A stretch of 64,000 bases of DNA from Clostridia bacterium (GCA_017546245.1 JAFYXI010000042.1:24513-88512); one strand, 5' to 3'; shown: positions 18,711 to 29,151, counted from the stretch's first letter. Translations and numbers: made by a program. Notes: generated from the letters alone by a model not told the origin.

Positions 18711-21326
18711 TTAGTGCTGGTGTTTAATAAGCCCCAAAAGCTTTGAAAGTTCCATTACCACAAACGGAGTTAAAACAAGACCTAAAGCCGCTAAATACAA
18801 GCCGGCAGGAAGTGCAATAAGTCCGAAAATGGTTTTAAGCGGAGTAAATACTACCAATGCAACTAATACGGTAGAAAGCGCAGCCGCGCCGTTAAGATTT
18901 TTATTTGTGAATATACCGATTTTAAACAACGAGCGTTCACTGCGCATATTAAAGCTCTGAACAACCTGAGAAAGTGCTAAAACGATAAATGCTACTGTCT
19001 GACCGCCCTCTAAGCATCCGGTAACGATTTCGCCAAGCTTAAAGCCGATTAAAGAAAGTGTACCGAACATTATACCCTGAAGAATAACACGAATACCAAA
19101 GCCGTGTGCAAAAATACCCTCATTTTTCGGCTTTGGAGCCTTGTTCATAATATTTTCTTCAACTGCTTCCATACCGAGCGCAATCGCCGGGAAGCTGTCA
19201 GTTACAAGGTTAATCCACAAAAGCTGCATAGATAAAAGCGGTGTTTTATGCCATAAGAGCATTGCCGCAAATACGGTTATAACCTCACCTATGTTTGTTC
19301 CGAGCAGGAAGCCTACAACCTTTTTAATGTTTGCATAGATTCCGCGACCTTCTCTTACTGCATCGACAATAGTTGCAAAGTTGTCGTCTGTAAGAGTCAT
19401 ATCTGCGGCGCCTTTAGCAACGTCTGTACCTGTAATACCCATAGCACAGCCGATGTCTGCGGCTTTAAGTGCCGGAGCATCGTTAACACCGTCACCGGTC
19501 ATTGATACAACCTGACCGCGTCTTTGCCAAGCTTTTACAATACGGATTTTATTTTCAGGTGATACACGCGCATAAACTGAAATATGTTCTACAACCTCAT
19601 CTAACTCTCTGTCTGTCATAGCATCAAGCTCAGCGCCGGTTATAGCCTTGTCGCCCTCTTCTAAAATGCCAAGCTCTCTTGCGATGGCAGATGCGGTAAC
19701 GACGTGGTCGCCGGTAATCATAACAGGCTTAATTCCTGCCTGACGGCAAATTTTCACCGCTTCTTTTGCTTCCGGTCGAGGCGGGTCAATCATACCTACA
19801 AGTCCCATAAATATAAGGTCTTTTTCAATCTCTTCGGATGTAAGTGTTTCCGGTATTGTATCAATTTCTTTATATGCAACCGCCAAAACACGAAGAGCAT
19901 TTTCGCTCATTTTTTCGGTAATTTCTTTTGCGGTAGTCAAATCGCCGCTTATGCAGCGGTCAGCCATCACATCGAATGCACCTTTTACAATAACGATGTT
20001 TGTGCCGTCGATTTTGTTTATTGTTGTCATCAGCTTTCTGTCTGAATCAAACGGAATTTCGCCAAGACGCGGATATTTTTTATTCAAATCGTCTTTAGGC
20101 ATACCGTTTTTATGAGCTGCTAAAACGATTGCGGTTTCAGTCGGGTCGCCGATGTGTTGTTCGCCGTTAGATGAAAATACAACAGAGCCGTCACAGCATA
20201 GAGTTCCGTAGCTGAGCAGCTTTTTAATTTCGTCGCTGCAGTTGCTGGTTATATCTTCGCTTTCGCCCTTGCCGTCAAAATATGCCTTAACCAAGGTCAT
20301 ACGGTTTTGTGTAAGTGTTCCTGTTTTATCAGAGCAGATAACAGATGCGCTGCCTAATGTTTCAACTGCAGGAAGTCTGCGGATTAAAGCATTGCGTTTT
20401 ACCATTCTCTGAACACCGATAGAAAGCACTATCGTAACGATTGCAGGTAATCCCTCAGGTATTGCCGATACTGCTAAAGATACTGCTGTCATAAATATTT
20501 CAAGAACCGGAATGCCGTTTATAATACCTATAATAAAGATAACCAGACAAGCTGCAAGAGCTAAAATTCCAAGATATTTACCAAGCTGTGCCAGTTTTTC
20601 CTGAAGAGGAGTCTGTCCTTCTGCTTCGTTATCTAAAAGATTTGCAATTTTACCCATTTCGGTATCCATACCGGTTGCGGTAACAACTGCTGTTGCTGTT
20701 CCGTAAGTAACGCTGCAGCCCGAAAAGACCATATTTGTGCGGTCGCCTAGGGGCGCATCTTCTTTAACATCTGCGTTTGCATCCTTTTCGCTGGGTACAG
20801 ATTCACCCGTTAAGGCAGATTCTTCTGATTTTAAGCTTACGCTATGCAAAAGTCTTGCGTCTGCAGGGATAAAATCGCCTGCTTCTAATCTTATAATATC
20901 ACCGGGGACTAAAAGTGATGCGTCAATAATCTTTTCTTCGCCGTCACGGATTACGCGTGCGTGCGGAGCAGACATATTTTTTAATGCATCGAGTGCTTTT
21001 TCTGCCTTGCTTTCCTGCATAACACCCATAATCGCATTTAAAATTACGATTAAAAGAATTAAAACAGGTTCAAAAAATTCTTTGGGATTGCGCTCGACGC
21101 AGGCAATAATAAACGATATTGCAGCGGCAACGAGCAAAATAAGAATCATAGCATCTTTAAACTGCTCGCCAAAGCGCTGTAAATTTGTTTTTTTCTTTTT
21201 TTCTTTTAATTTGTTAGGACCAAATTTTGCACTCAGTTCGGAAACCTGATTTGAAGTGAGTCCCGACACAGCATTTGTTTTAAGCTCGCTTAAAACAAAT
21301 GCTTTTGATTGATTGTGGAATAACAA
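18711..21326 (-). CDS. P-type cation ATPase (Ca2+/Mn2+ exporter type)
   Basis: 871-residue P2-type ATPase. Actuator motif [11 protein letters not shown], phosphorylation site [13 protein letters not shown], nucleotide domain KGAFDVM and hinge [13 protein letters not shown] are intact. Membrane segments include [12 protein letters not shown] (helix 4) and [17 protein letters not shown] (helix 6), typical of the SERCA/PMR1-like bacterial group. The leader carries a Mn2+-sensing yybP-ykoY riboswitch, so manganese export (alone or with calcium) is the best inference; the motifs alone would only say Ca2+-type. Confidence 0.93.
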   Translation of the reverse strand: MLFHNQSKAFVLSELKTNAVSGLTSNQVSELSAKFGPNKLKEKKKKTNLQRFGEQFKDAMILILLVAAAISFIIACVERNPKEFFEPVLILLIVILNAIMGVMQESKAEKALDALKNMSAPHARVIRDGEEKIIDASLLVPGDIIRLEAGDFIPADARLLHSVSLKSEESALTGESVPSEKDANADVKEDAPLGDRTNMVFSGCSVTYGTATAVVTATGMDTEMGKIANLLDNEAEGQTPLQEKLAQLGKYLGILALAACLVIFIIGIINGIPVLEIFMTAVSLAVSAIPEGLPAIVTIVLSIGVQRMVKRNALIRRLPAVETLGSASVICSDKTGTLTQNRMTLVKAYFDGKGESEDITSNCSDEIKKLLSYGTLCCDGSVVFSSNGEQHIGDPTETAIVLAAHKNGMPKDDLNKKYPRLGEIPFDSDRKLMTTINKIDGTNIVIVKGAFDVMADRCISGDLTTAKEITEKMSENALRVLAVAYKEIDTIPETLTSEEIEKDLIFMGLVGMIDPPRPEAKEAVKICRQAGIKPVMITGDHVVTASAIARELGILEEGDKAITGAELDAMTDRELDEVVEHISVYARVSPENKIRIVKAWQRRGQVVSMTGDGVNDAPALKAADIGCAMGITGTDVAKGAADMTLTDDNFATIVDAVREGRGIYANIKKVVGFLLGTNIGEVITVFAAMLLWHKTPLLSMQLLWINLVTDSFPAIALGMEAVEENIMNKAPKPKNEGIFAHGFGIRVILQGIMFGTLSLIGFKLGEIVTGCLEGGQTVAFIVLALSQVVQSFNMRSERSLFKIGIFTNKNLNGAAALSTVLVALVVFTPLKTIFGLIALPAGLYLAALGLVLTPFVVMELSKLLGLIKHQH

Positions 21327-21358
21327 TTTAACTCCTCCTTATTTTTTAAAATAAAAAA

Positions 21359-21386
21359 ACTCAAGTATAACTTTGCTATACTTGAG
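21359..21386 (-). terminator. Terminator of the Mn2+ riboswitch
   Basis: ACTCAAGTATA/TATACTTGAGT stem followed on the minus strand by TTTTTTTATTTT, between the aptamer and the ATPase start. Mn2+ binding is expected to prevent this terminator and turn the exporter on. Confidence 0.88.
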
Positions 21387-21399
21387 TATGTATCCTTAT

Positions 21400-21522
21400 T
21401 TTACGACTCGTGTATAGGTTTTATACATGAGTCTCGCATATTAAAGCAAGCCAGACCAAAAGGCCATGATGTTGACTTGCTGCGTATAATAAATACGCTT
21501 GCTACTCCCTCACAGGAACTTT
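21400..21522 (-). promoter_or_regulatory. yybP-ykoY manganese riboswitch
   Basis: On the minus strand: GAGGGAGTAGCA, a variable hairpin (GCGTATTTATTATACGC), AGTCAACATCATGGCC, TTTTGGTCTGGCTTGC, then TATGCGAGACTC. The GGGAGTAGC opening and the paired loops TCAACAT and GCGAGAC match the yybP-ykoY layout. A terminator and a P-type ATPase follow, the classical context for this class. Confidence 0.85.
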
Positions 21523-21611
21523 ATTTTTTTACATATTATAGCATTTAAAAGAAAAATTGTCAAGCGGATTTGGCAAAAATATATGAATCTTAAACATAAT
21601 GGTATTTTTAA

Positions 21612-21640
21612 TTGATTTCTGCATTAATTTGGTTTATAAT
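21612..21640 (+). promoter_or_regulatory. Sigma-A promoter of the SulP gene
   Basis: TTGATT (21612-21617) and TATAAT (21635-21640) with a 17-base spacer, ending about 40 bases before the coding start. Confidence 0.75.
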
Positions 21641-21678
21641 CTTATATGTAAATAAAACAAGAGGGGAGATAGCGGCTT

Positions 21679-23337
21679 TTGGCCGCGATTTTTATGAAAA
21701 TTTTTCAACCAAAGCTTTTTGATTCGTTAAAGCATTATGACGCAAAGCAGCTGTCTAAAGACATTATCGCCGGAATTATAGTTGCAATTATTGCGCTTCC
21801 GCTTTCTATTGCTCTTGCGATAGCATCTGGTGTATCGCCCGAGCAGGGTCTTTATACCGCAATAGTGGCAGGATTTGTTATTGCGTTTTTAGGTGGCAGT
21901 AATGTTAATATATCCGGTCCTACTGCGGCATTTGCAACAATAGTTGCAGGCATAGTTGCTCAGTTCGGAACGGGCGGACTTGTAATTGCTACCATTATGG
22001 CAGGTATAATGCTGATTTTAATGGGTGTTTTAAAATTTGGTGCGCTCATCAAATACATCCCTTATACAATTACAACAGGCTTTACCTCAGGTATTGCACT
22101 TACAATTGTAATAGGGCAGCTTAAAGATTTTATGGGTCTTACATTTGCAGAGGGAACACACGCAGTTGAAACTATGGAAAAACTCTCTGCTGTTATCGAG
22201 TCTATTACAACAATTAACTGGCATGCTATTATAGTTGGTGCAGTTGGTTTGGCTGTTTTAATTATATGGCCTAAAATCAATAAAAAAATTCCCGATTCGT
22301 TAATTGCGGTCATTGTCGGAGTTTTAATGGTTAAATTTTTACCGCTTAACGTAAATACAATCGGTGATTTATACACCATTTCGCGTGAGCTTCCTAAGCT
22401 TTCTGTTCCTGCATTTGATTTTGCAGCCATCGGCGAGCTTTTGCCGAGTGCATTTACAATTGCAATTTTAGCGGCTATCGAATCGCTTTTATCCTGCGTG
22501 GTATCTGACGGAATGATAAACGACAAGCACAATTCAAATACCGAGCTTATCGCTCAGGGTGCAGGTAACATTTTTTCGGGGCTGTTTGGCGGTATTCCTG
22601 CAACGGGAGCAATCGCAAGAACAGCGGCTAACGTTAAAAACGGCGGACGTACACCGATTGCAGGTATAGTTCACGCATTGGTGCTGTTGCTTATTTTAGT
22701 TGTATTAATGCCGTATGCTGCCTGGATTCCGATGCCGATAATCGCTGCTATTCTGTTTATGGTTGCATATAATATGTGCGAATGGCGACATTTTGTCGAA
22801 ATCTGCAAAACCGCACCGAAGAGCGATATAGCAGTATTGGTTGTAACATTTGTGCTTACTGTTGTATTTGACTTGGTTGTTGCTATCGAAATCGGACTTT
22901 TGGTAACGGTTATACTGTTCTTAAAGAGAATGACAGATGTCACACATATCCGCACCTGGCATCAAGGGGATAAGGACATTACCGACGAGGGCAGATTAAA
23001 GGTAATTCCGCCAAAAACCCAGGTATATGAAATAAACGGACCTATGTTCTTTGCAACGTCTGATAAGTTTGCCGAAATTCCTGTTTCTGACGATATAAAG
23101 GTAATAATTTTAAGAATGAGAAATATTCCGGCACTTGATATTTCGGCACTTCGTGTAATGGCATCACTTTATGAGGATTGCCAAAAGAGAAATATAACTG
23201 TGTTGTTTTCTCATGCAAACAAACAACCTGTTTCTGTTATTAAAAAGGCAGGACTTTATGATAAAGTCGGTGCAGAAAACTTTGTAAGCAACATCGACGA
23301 AGCATTAGCACGTGCTGAAAAAATTGTAATGGAATAA
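21679..23337 (+). CDS. SulP family anion transporter with STAS domain
   Basis: Inner-membrane transporter of the SLC26/SulP family (sulfate, bicarbonate or other anions). The membrane domain (about 20-420) begins KDIIAGIIVAIIALPLSIALAIASG and includes GLYTAIVAGF and NVNISGPTAAFATI. A C-terminal STAS domain (about 440-540) includes VIILRMRNIPALDISAL. Two starts are possible: TTG at 21679, ten bases from AGGGGAG, or ATG at 21694 without a good ribosome site. Anion specificity cannot be read from the sequence. Confidence 0.9.
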   Translation: MAAIFMKIFQPKLFDSLKHYDAKQLSKDIIAGIIVAIIALPLSIALAIASGVSPEQGLYTAIVAGFVIAFLGGSNVNISGPTAAFATIVAGIVAQFGTGGLVIATIMAGIMLILMGVLKFGALIKYIPYTITTGFTSGIALTIVIGQLKDFMGLTFAEGTHAVETMEKLSAVIESITTINWHAIIVGAVGLAVLIIWPKINKKIPDSLIAVIVGVLMVKFLPLNVNTIGDLYTISRELPKLSVPAFDFAAIGELLPSAFTIAILAAIESLLSCVVSDGMINDKHNSNTELIAQGAGNIFSGLFGGIPATGAIARTAANVKNGGRTPIAGIVHALVLLLILVVLMPYAAWIPMPIIAAILFMVAYNMCEWRHFVEICKTAPKSDIAVLVVTFVLTVVFDLVVAIEIGLLVTVILFLKRMTDVTHIRTWHQGDKDITDEGRLKVIPPKTQVYEINGPMFFATSDKFAEIPVSDDIKVIILRMRNIPALDISALRVMASLYEDCQKRNITVLFSHANKQPVSVIKKAGLYDKVGAENFVSNIDEALARAEKIVME

Positions 23338-23364
23338 ATTTCCAGAAATATTTTATAAAAGTAC

Positions 23365-23393
23365 TTGACAATGTATTATCTATGTGTTATAAT
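23365..23393 (+). promoter_or_regulatory. Sigma-A promoter of tRNA-fMet
   Basis: Consensus TTGACA (23365-23370) and TATAAT (23388-23393) with exactly 17 bases between, 18 bases before the mature tRNA. Confidence 0.9.
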
Positions 23394-23411
23394 ACTCAAA
23401 GTCAAGTATAT

Positions 23412-23490
<79 letters not shown>

Positions 23491-23495
23491 AGGAT

Positions 23496-23529
23496 AGGCT
23501 TCGCATCATGCAGATGTGGAGCCTTTTTT
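23496..23529 (+). terminator. Island-supplied terminator behind tRNA-fMet
   Basis: GGCTTCGCATC and GATGTGGAGCC form a stem with two G.T pairs, followed by six Ts. It lies just inside the left end of the island and replaces the chromosomal tRNA terminator now displaced to 37405-37438. Confidence 0.8.
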
Positions 23530-24041
23530 CTGTGTTTTTGCCCATTCGGAACGATACAAATTAAGACCGATTTAGTCGTATTAATTTCGTTCTTTTTGGG
23601 CGGCAAATGGGCGGCGAAAGTAATTTTTGCTCAAAAAGCATCTGCGTTTGTCGTCGGCTCTCTGTCGACGTCGAAATAAATTCCCTTAATAAATCATAGA
23701 ATACCATTAAGCCAATATATCTAGGGAAGATAATCGGGAATAATCCACAGCTAAATCAGCAAGGCGAAAGAAGTCAAAACACACACGGCTACAAAAAATC
23801 CCCGAATTCCCTTTTGTTTTTTGGGATAGTAGCACTATTCTCAAAAATTGAAATACTTTCGTACAGATGTTAGCCTGATGGCATCTGTGCCTTTCGGGCA
23901 GTACTTGGAGTTTATCATAGACATTGATTCTGTCATTGACGCCCATTTGACGGCAAAAAAGGGCGAAAAAATAGTGCCATTTTCATAGGCACTGGTCTTG
24001 TCAAATATTTCATTATAATCTCATCTTGTATAATCAAGTCG
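23530..24041. other. Left-end non-coding region of the island
   Basis: No convincing gene in these 512 bases. It contains CGGCAAATGGGCGGCGAAA at about 23601, nearly repeated near the right end (about 37277), a candidate integrase arm-binding motif. On its minus strand, around 23740-23945, it resembles the region at 37085-37170, giving the island weakly inverted-repeat ends. Confidence 0.5.
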
Positions 24042-25166
24042 TTATGGCATAATGGCATCTATAATATTTGCCGCATTTTCGTCCATTGTCTCTGTATAGT
24101 GAACATACACATTTAATGTTGTACTGATATCAGAGTGTCCCAATCTTGACTGAACAGTCTTTGCAGGAAGCCCTTCTTGTATCATCATAGTAGCATTACT
24201 ATGTCGCAAGTCGTGGAATCGTGCATCACGGATGTTATTTTTTTTAATAAACTTTTTCCATTTTTTACTTATGGTATCTGGGTGGTAAGAAGTACCATCA
24301 TCTTTACATACCACTAAGTTATTATCTTTAAAAAATATATCTGGGTTTGATTTCTTGGCAAGATAATTTTGATATTCTTCCTGCAGTACATTAAGTACTT
24401 TGTTTGGTATCTTTATTTTGCGAATTCCGGCAGTAGTTTTGGGAGCTTTTACAAACGTCTTACCATTCCCCTTGTAAATACTTTTGCTTATGGAGATTAC
24501 CCCTGACTTAAGGTCGATATCTGACCATTTTAATGCCATCAACTCACCTCGTCTTAGACCAGCAGCAAGCTCTAAAAGTAGAACGACATATAAATCGGTA
24601 TTTTTTGCAGTTGTCAAGATGTTTTGTATTTCAGTTGTTGTATATGCATTAGCTTGATACTTTTTAAACTTTGGTTTTTCTACACCTACGCAGGGATTGT
24701 CTGTAATTAGGTGTAATACTTTGGCTTTTTCGAGTGCAGGCTTAAGAATGTTAAACGCATTACATACTGTTTTGGCTGATAACTTAAGACTTAAGCTATT
24801 GACCCATTGCTGAATGGTATTGGTATTCAGTGCTTTCAGTGGAATCGAGCCGATATATGGGTTAATCCGATTTTGTATGGTTTCCTTATAGCTATTTTTT
24901 GTCGATTGCTCGATATTAGGCAAATATAGTGATTGCCATTGTGCCAACCAATCGCTAAGTTTAATTGCTGATGCAGTAACGACTCCACCGTTTTCAACTT
25001 CTTTAATGAACTTACGGAGTCTTGCCTCCATTTGTTTCTTTGTTCCACGAAAAGTTTCATAGTGTCGGTCGCGTTTACCTGTTAGGGGGTCTCTGTCTGC
25101 TTCGACCGTTAGTTGATATGAGATACCATTTTTTGTTTTTCTTGTGCGATAATGCCCAGTTGCCAT
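24042..25166 (-). CDS. int: Tyrosine recombinase (integrase) of the island
   Basis: Site-specific recombinase, 374 residues. An N-terminal AP2-like arm-binding segment (NGISYQLTVEADRDPLTGKR), a SAM-like core-binding domain (about 65-165), then the catalytic domain: Arg in AGLRRGELMAL, HDLRH box (FHDLRHSNATMM), LGHSDISTT, and the nucleophile Tyr in NVYVHYTE. All catalytic residues are present, so it should be active. ATG at 25166 is eight bases after GGAGG. Adjacent to attL, as expected for Tn916-like integrases. Confidence 0.95.
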   Translation of the reverse strand: MATGHYRTRKTKNGISYQLTVEADRDPLTGKRDRHYETFRGTKKQMEARLRKFIKEVENGGVVTASAIKLSDWLAQWQSLYLPNIEQSTKNSYKETIQNRINPYIGSIPLKALNTNTIQQWVNSLSLKLSAKTVCNAFNILKPALEKAKVLHLITDNPCVGVEKPKFKKYQANAYTTTEIQNILTTAKNTDLYVVLLLELAAGLRRGELMALKWSDIDLKSGVISISKSIYKGNGKTFVKAPKTTAGIRKIKIPNKVLNVLQEEYQNYLAKKSNPDIFFKDNNLVVCKDDGTSYHPDTISKKWKKFIKKNNIRDARFHDLRHSNATMMIQEGLPAKTVQSRLGHSDISTTLNVYVHYTETMDENAANIIDAIMP

Positions 25167-25230
25167 CACACATACCTCCTTTATTTATTTCGATTTATAA
25201 TATATATTTATACCAATGACAAACTCGATT

Positions 25231-25416
25231 TTAAAGAGTATTGTCAAGGTTAATATATTGATTTTTCTGCAGAAAAGCTGTAAGCTTTGATTCTTCTATA
25301 CGATACTGCCGACCTATTTGTATATAAGGTATGCCAGAGTATTTTATAAAGTCAAGAGCCTTGTCGTATGAGATTTTGAGAATGTCAGCAATTTCCTGCG
25401 GAGTTAATAGCGTCAT
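25231..25416 (-). CDS. xis: Excisionase-like helix-turn-helix protein
   Basis: 61-residue protein with the MerR-like winged helix of the excisionase family: LTPQEIADILKISYDKALDFIKYSGIPYIQIGRQYRI. The ATG at 25416 is eight bases from GGTGG; two upstream GTGs are inside the ribosome site. It overlaps the end of the DUF927 gene by 32 bases and precedes int, so the three genes form one leftward operon. Role as recombination directionality factor is inferred from family and position. Confidence 0.8.
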   Translation of the reverse strand: MTLLTPQEIADILKISYDKALDFIKYSGIPYIQIGRQYRIEESKLTAFLQKNQYINLDNTL

Positions 25417-27202
25417 TATTTTCACCACCTTTTTTGTCAGCCAATAATACTTTTGCCTGCGATTTAAGTTTGACTAATTTAGAACGAGGAGGGTCTGATT
25501 CTGCTTCGTCTCTATATGTTATTAATACAAAAACCTCTTCTTCATCACCATTAGGTTCTATCTTACGACTCCTTGTAGGACGGTCTTTGTCTCTGCTAAT
25601 TACACCTGCATCTGACCATGCCTTAGCGCAAGTCGCAACGTTAGGAAAATTATATTTTTTTAAAATTTCTTCCACAAAAGTCTTACGAATAATATACTCA
25701 AATGCAATTTTTTTACCGTTGTGAGTTTTATTTCTTGGCTCATTTATCTTACCGTAGATTTTGCCGTTAGGAACATGCTCACCGTGATAAAAACTATTGA
25801 TGTTCGTACGGCATTCACCAAGAATTTTCTCATAACTCTCAAGAGCAACATTGCGAGATTTACCATTTTCGTTCTCGTGCTCGATAAGGAAATTTATAAT
25901 GCGGTCTGTATCAAAACTTATGCCGAGAGCATCCTTTGCTATTTCTGCCGTGGTTACAAACAAAGTAGCAAATTTTTCAACAAATCTTTCTTGATTATGA
26001 CTTTTGGGTATATCTTCCTTGAGTTTCTCTAGCCATTTTTTGTATATGGGCATAACATAACCTATTCCCCCCTTGCTGATAATGTGTTCAGCCAACAGTG
26101 GCACGGCATGACCACAATGCTTTCTGCAAGTCTCCTTGATTCGATTCGAGTGTTCTGCACTATCAGTGATTGGTTTTCGTATTTCCATCACACGAATAGC
26201 TAAGCCTTCAAGTTTAGCAGAGCATCTTTCAAGCAATGAGCTTTCACCATTGCTGATAAACACAGTAGAAAATCTTTCAGATACTCTTGATTTCAGGTCA
26301 GTTGTCAATCTTTTTTTGTCTGAACCTTCACTCAAGTTAAATATAAGCTGTGTCATGTTTTTGCTGAGATTTTTGCCCAACTCGTTAAGAATGGTAACTG
26401 CACCTTGATTACCAGCCTGTGAAGTTATTGTAGCATTATCAGTTGCTCCCCATGATTGCAACAGGCTTTGATGTCTTACCTGTTGACCTTGGTTATCGGT
26501 TTTAACTATTACACCCTCAAATGGTCTTCCCATTGTAGATGTCGCAGCTTCGCAAGCAGTTGTTTTTCCTTTGCTTGAATCTAAGCATAAATGAATAATA
26601 GGATTTTCACCATTTGTAAATGGGGATATCAATCCATTTACAACAGCGGAAAGAGATGCTACAACTGTAAGATCTAGTACATCATGCCCTAGAATATCTC
26701 TTTCAACCATTGTTTTCCATTCGTCAAACGAGCCAAGAGGCTCTACATCAAATTCACCTATATATGCACCTCTTTGGTTGCCGATGAGTTTGTGTGCACG
26801 ATAACACAAATCTCTCTTACCATCTGGTCTGGGAAGTGTAATCCAACCAAGATTTTTATATACTTTTTTTACTAAAAATCCATTCGCTTCATACTCGTCC
26901 ATCTGAAGCAAAATCGTATCAGCAAAAATATCGAAGGATTTTTTGGTAATTTGGAATCCTTTATTAGCCAATAATTCAGCTGTAGACGGATTTGTTAGTT
27001 GTCCTTGGAAAATTTTTTCGATTTTCGTTTTGCCCTGAAAATCGGTTGATAGTGTCAAAAAAACATTACCATCTTCAATATTCTCACTGATTTCATCTAA
27101 ATATATCGCTTTGCCATAGGGTTTGAAGTATTGTGACTTTTTAATGGTTTTAATTACCCCGTAACTCCCTGCCTGAATGGTTGCATCTGTTGATATAGCC
27201 AT
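25385..27202 (-). CDS. DUF927 domain NTPase (island replication-type protein)
   Basis: 605 residues. The central part carries a DUF927 helicase-like domain: a P-loop variant in LCLDSSKGKTTACEAA, a Walker-B-like acidic stretch in GAVTILNELGKN, and RVSERFSTVFISNGE. DUF927 proteins are found with primase/helicase modules in phages, plasmids and islands. No primase domain is seen here. The ATG follows AGGAGG by ten bases. As first gene of the leftward int-xis operon it may unwind or replicate the excised island. Confidence 0.75.
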   Translation of the reverse strand: MAISTDATIQAGSYGVIKTIKKSQYFKPYGKAIYLDEISENIEDGNVFLTLSTDFQGKTKIEKIFQGQLTNPSTAELLANKGFQITKKSFDIFADTILLQMDEYEANGFLVKKVYKNLGWITLPRPDGKRDLCYRAHKLIGNQRGAYIGEFDVEPLGSFDEWKTMVERDILGHDVLDLTVVASLSAVVNGLISPFTNGENPIIHLCLDSSKGKTTACEAATSTMGRPFEGVIVKTDNQGQQVRHQSLLQSWGATDNATITSQAGNQGAVTILNELGKNLSKNMTQLIFNLSEGSDKKRLTTDLKSRVSERFSTVFISNGESSLLERCSAKLEGLAIRVMEIRKPITDSAEHSNRIKETCRKHCGHAVPLLAEHIISKGGIGYVMPIYKKWLEKLKEDIPKSHNQERFVEKFATLFVTTAEIAKDALGISFDTDRIINFLIEHENENGKSRNVALESYEKILGECRTNINSFYHGEHVPNGKIYGKINEPRNKTHNGKKIAFEYIIRKTFVEEILKKYNFPNVATCAKAWSDAGVISRDKDRPTRSRKIEPNGDEEEVFVLITYRDEAESDPPRSKLVKLKSQAKVLLADKKGGENNDAINSAGNC

Positions 27203-27659
27203 ACATAATTAGCCTCCTTTTTTATCATTTACCCCAGTACATCAAAATGCCCTCCCTTCATTCGCACTTTGAGTTGATTCTTTGTGGTAAGAAATATTGT
27301 AACATATCGTTTTTTAAAACGCACATCGCAAAAATCGAGATTTTATTTTTTGCCTTTTTTACTTTTTTTTACAGTTTTGGAGCTTTTGGCAAGGCTATGG
27401 AAGTCAGGTCAGATGCGATTTTGGCACAATTTTGTCGCTCTAATTTTTTAATACTCTTTAAAGCTCGTTTATGCTTGCGTTTTCGCAACATTTCGTAATT
27501 TTTTTAATTTTTCTCAAAAAAGTTTTTGTGAACAATAAGGGACAATTTATTTTGTTTTGTATTTAGTTTTTACTAACAAAAATATAAGGGAACAATCGGT
27601 CACGGAGTGTCCTGATTGTTCCCTTTTTATAATATTTGTCTGCGCAAGGACGTGATAGT
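27203..27659. other. AT-rich divergent control region of the island
   Basis: 457 bases with no gene, between the leftward DUF927-xis-int operon and the rightward genes. It has homopolymer A/T runs and GGGACAATTT/GGGAACAATC motifs, plus the hairpin at 27586-27625. Divergent promoters, and possibly an origin, would be expected here, but no iterons are visible. Confidence 0.5.
27586..27625. terminator. Inverted repeat with T-tract
   Basis: AAGGGAACAATC/GATTGTTCCCTT with a 16-base loop, followed by Ts and TATAAT at 27628-27633. It could be a terminator, an operator or an attenuator just upstream of the gene at 27660. Confidence 0.6.
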
Positions 27660-27965
27660 ATGCGAAAATATACACTTGCCTCAACAAAGGCAAGAAATGA
27701 TGTTGACCTACGGCAATTTAGCAAATTTATAGAAGAAACTGTACACGAATTTATGCCCGAAGCTATGGTAGAGGTAGAACAAAATTATTATACGGTTTCT
27801 CCGATTCCGCAAAAGGGAATTGCGGTTCGCATAGGTCGGAAATTATGTAGTAATAAGGCAATGGGTAAGCATTGTGTTAAGATACCTAAGCTATTTTATG
27901 GAATAAATATAGATGTAAAGGAGACAAAAAATGAAAAACAAAAGCGCAATGGTGGACATTTCTGA
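27660..27965 (+). CDS. Hypothetical island protein
   Basis: About 101 residues, not recognised. Basic overall, with a central beta-rich stretch (AMVEVEQNYYTVSPIPQKGIAVRIG) and a charged C-terminus. I take ATG at 27660, ten bases after AAGGA, rather than the in-frame TTG at 27636. Its last 35 bases overlap the next small gene in another frame. Confidence 0.55.
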   Translation: MRKYTLASTKARNDVDLRQFSKFIEETVHEFMPEAMVEVEQNYYTVSPIPQKGIAVRIGRKLCSNKAMGKHCVKIPKLFYGINIDVKETKNEKQKRNGGHF

Positions 27966-28128
27966 GATTATATCAAACTATCTTCCCGTAAGTAAAAGAA
28001 AGGCTCGGCGATTTGTAAGCCTGTATTTAGAACCTAAACGTATAGGTAATCGAATGTATGTGGAAAGAGAAAAGCTTGAATCGTTGCTTAATGACCCTGA
28101 CAGAATTGATTTTCCGCTTAATTTTTAA
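27931..28128 (+). CDS. Small DNA-binding-like island protein
   Basis: 65 residues starting at ATG behind AAAGGAGA. The sequence VDISEIISNYLPVSKRKARRFVSLYLEPKRIGNRMYVEREKLESLL has the pattern of excisionase or DUF6462-like winged-helix proteins (helix-turn-helix, then a wing ending IGNRxYV). It could be a second directionality factor or a regulator. Function unproven. Confidence 0.6.
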   Translation: MKNKSAMVDISEIISNYLPVSKRKARRFVSLYLEPKRIGNRMYVEREKLESLLNDPDRIDFPLNF

Positions 28129-28229
28129 TGCGAAAATATAAAGAAATTAACTATATATCATTATTATGTAATAGTGCATAGAGCTTAAATGCCCTATGCA
28201 CTAAATTTATTTATGGGAGAGTGTATGAT

Positions 28230-28595
28230 TTGCTTTATAAGATTGGTACGCTGAATGAATTAAACACAATAGATTTATCTATATCTGAATGCGTAATTGA
28301 GAAATTGGCGGAATGTATCAGTATTCTTGATGATGCATATGGTGGTGACAGAGATTATTTAAAACAAGGCGGTTATGTTGTTGTAGCCGAAAACTATGAC
28401 GATGTTTTATTAATCAAGGACTTGGTAGACTATGAGAATTATCGGTGCGAGTGGCTAGATAAGGTTAGTGATTACATAATAGCTATGTACTTATTAGGTG
28501 ATGATTTTACTATAGTGGTGGCGATGCCTGCCAGAGTTGCGCCAAATACTATTTTACAAAAAACGAAAGGGGAATTTTATAATGAAAACAATTAA
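28230..28595 (+). CDS. Hypothetical island protein
   Basis: About 121 residues, acidic, no recognised domain; IECVIEKL-like helices followed by QGGYVVVAENYDDVLLIKDLVDYE. TTG at 28230 is preferred because GGGAGAG lies eight bases upstream, whereas the GTG at 28221 lies on that ribosome site. It overlaps the DUF1643 gene by 14 bases, suggesting co-translation. Confidence 0.6.
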   Translation: MLYKIGTLNELNTIDLSISECVIEKLAECISILDDAYGGDRDYLKQGGYVVVAENYDDVLLIKDLVDYENYRCEWLDKVSDYIIAMYLLGDDFTIVVAMPARVAPNTILQKTKGEFYNENN

Positions 28596-29151
28596 GACAA
28601 CACTTGTTACAGAGGCAGTATTTTCGGAGGATGGTTTAAAGAGATATATGTTAAGGAAAATATGGGATGAGAAAAAACCTAAACTTGCTATAATTATGTT
28701 AGCTCCTAGCGGAGCATCCGGAATTGAGTTAGATAATTCTACACAGCTTGTACTTAATAATGCTTACAGATTAGGCTATGGCTCTGTAGACATTTTGAAT
28801 CTGTTTGCTACACTTAATGATTTTATGTTAAAAAGTACAGAGGACGACGATGGCGACAATATGAAAGCTATTCTTAAATCGGCTAAGGATGCAGATGCTA
28901 TCGTCTATGCGGCAGGTGTGGGAAAAACAAAAAATAAGACATTTCAGCAAAGACAAAAAACAGTTATAGCCGAGTTGAAGCGATATGAAAACAAACTGCA
29001 TTGTCTATGTAGCGAAAACGGCGAAGCAAGGTTTCAGCATCCGTTATCACCTGCGGTAAGAACTTGGTTTTTGTCACCCTTTAAGACAGATGAGCTAATT
29101 GGTAATTTAACTATAGCCACTACGGCAAATGTAGAAAACAGTCAGCAGTAA
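28582..29151 (+). CDS. DUF1643 family protein
   Basis: 189 residues of the DUF1643 type: KPKLAIIMLAPSGASGIELDNSTQLVLNNAYRLGYGSVDILNLFA and DADAIVYAAGVG. These proteins are common on mobile elements; the biochemical role is unknown. ATG at 28582 follows AAAGGGGAA by eight bases. A terminator follows at 29162. Confidence 0.75.
   Translation: MKTIKTTLVTEAVFSEDGLKRYMLRKIWDEKKPKLAIIMLAPSGASGIELDNSTQLVLNNAYRLGYGSVDILNLFATLNDFMLKSTEDDDGDNMKAILKSAKDADAIVYAAGVGKTKNKTFQQRQKTVIAELKRYENKLHCLCSENGEARFQHPLSPAVRTWFLSPFKTDELIGNLTIATTANVENSQQ

Noticed and set aside
23707..23946. Gene of 79 residues on the minus strand at the island's left end
   Set aside because: No ribosome site or recognised product; better explained as part of the duplicated end sequence.
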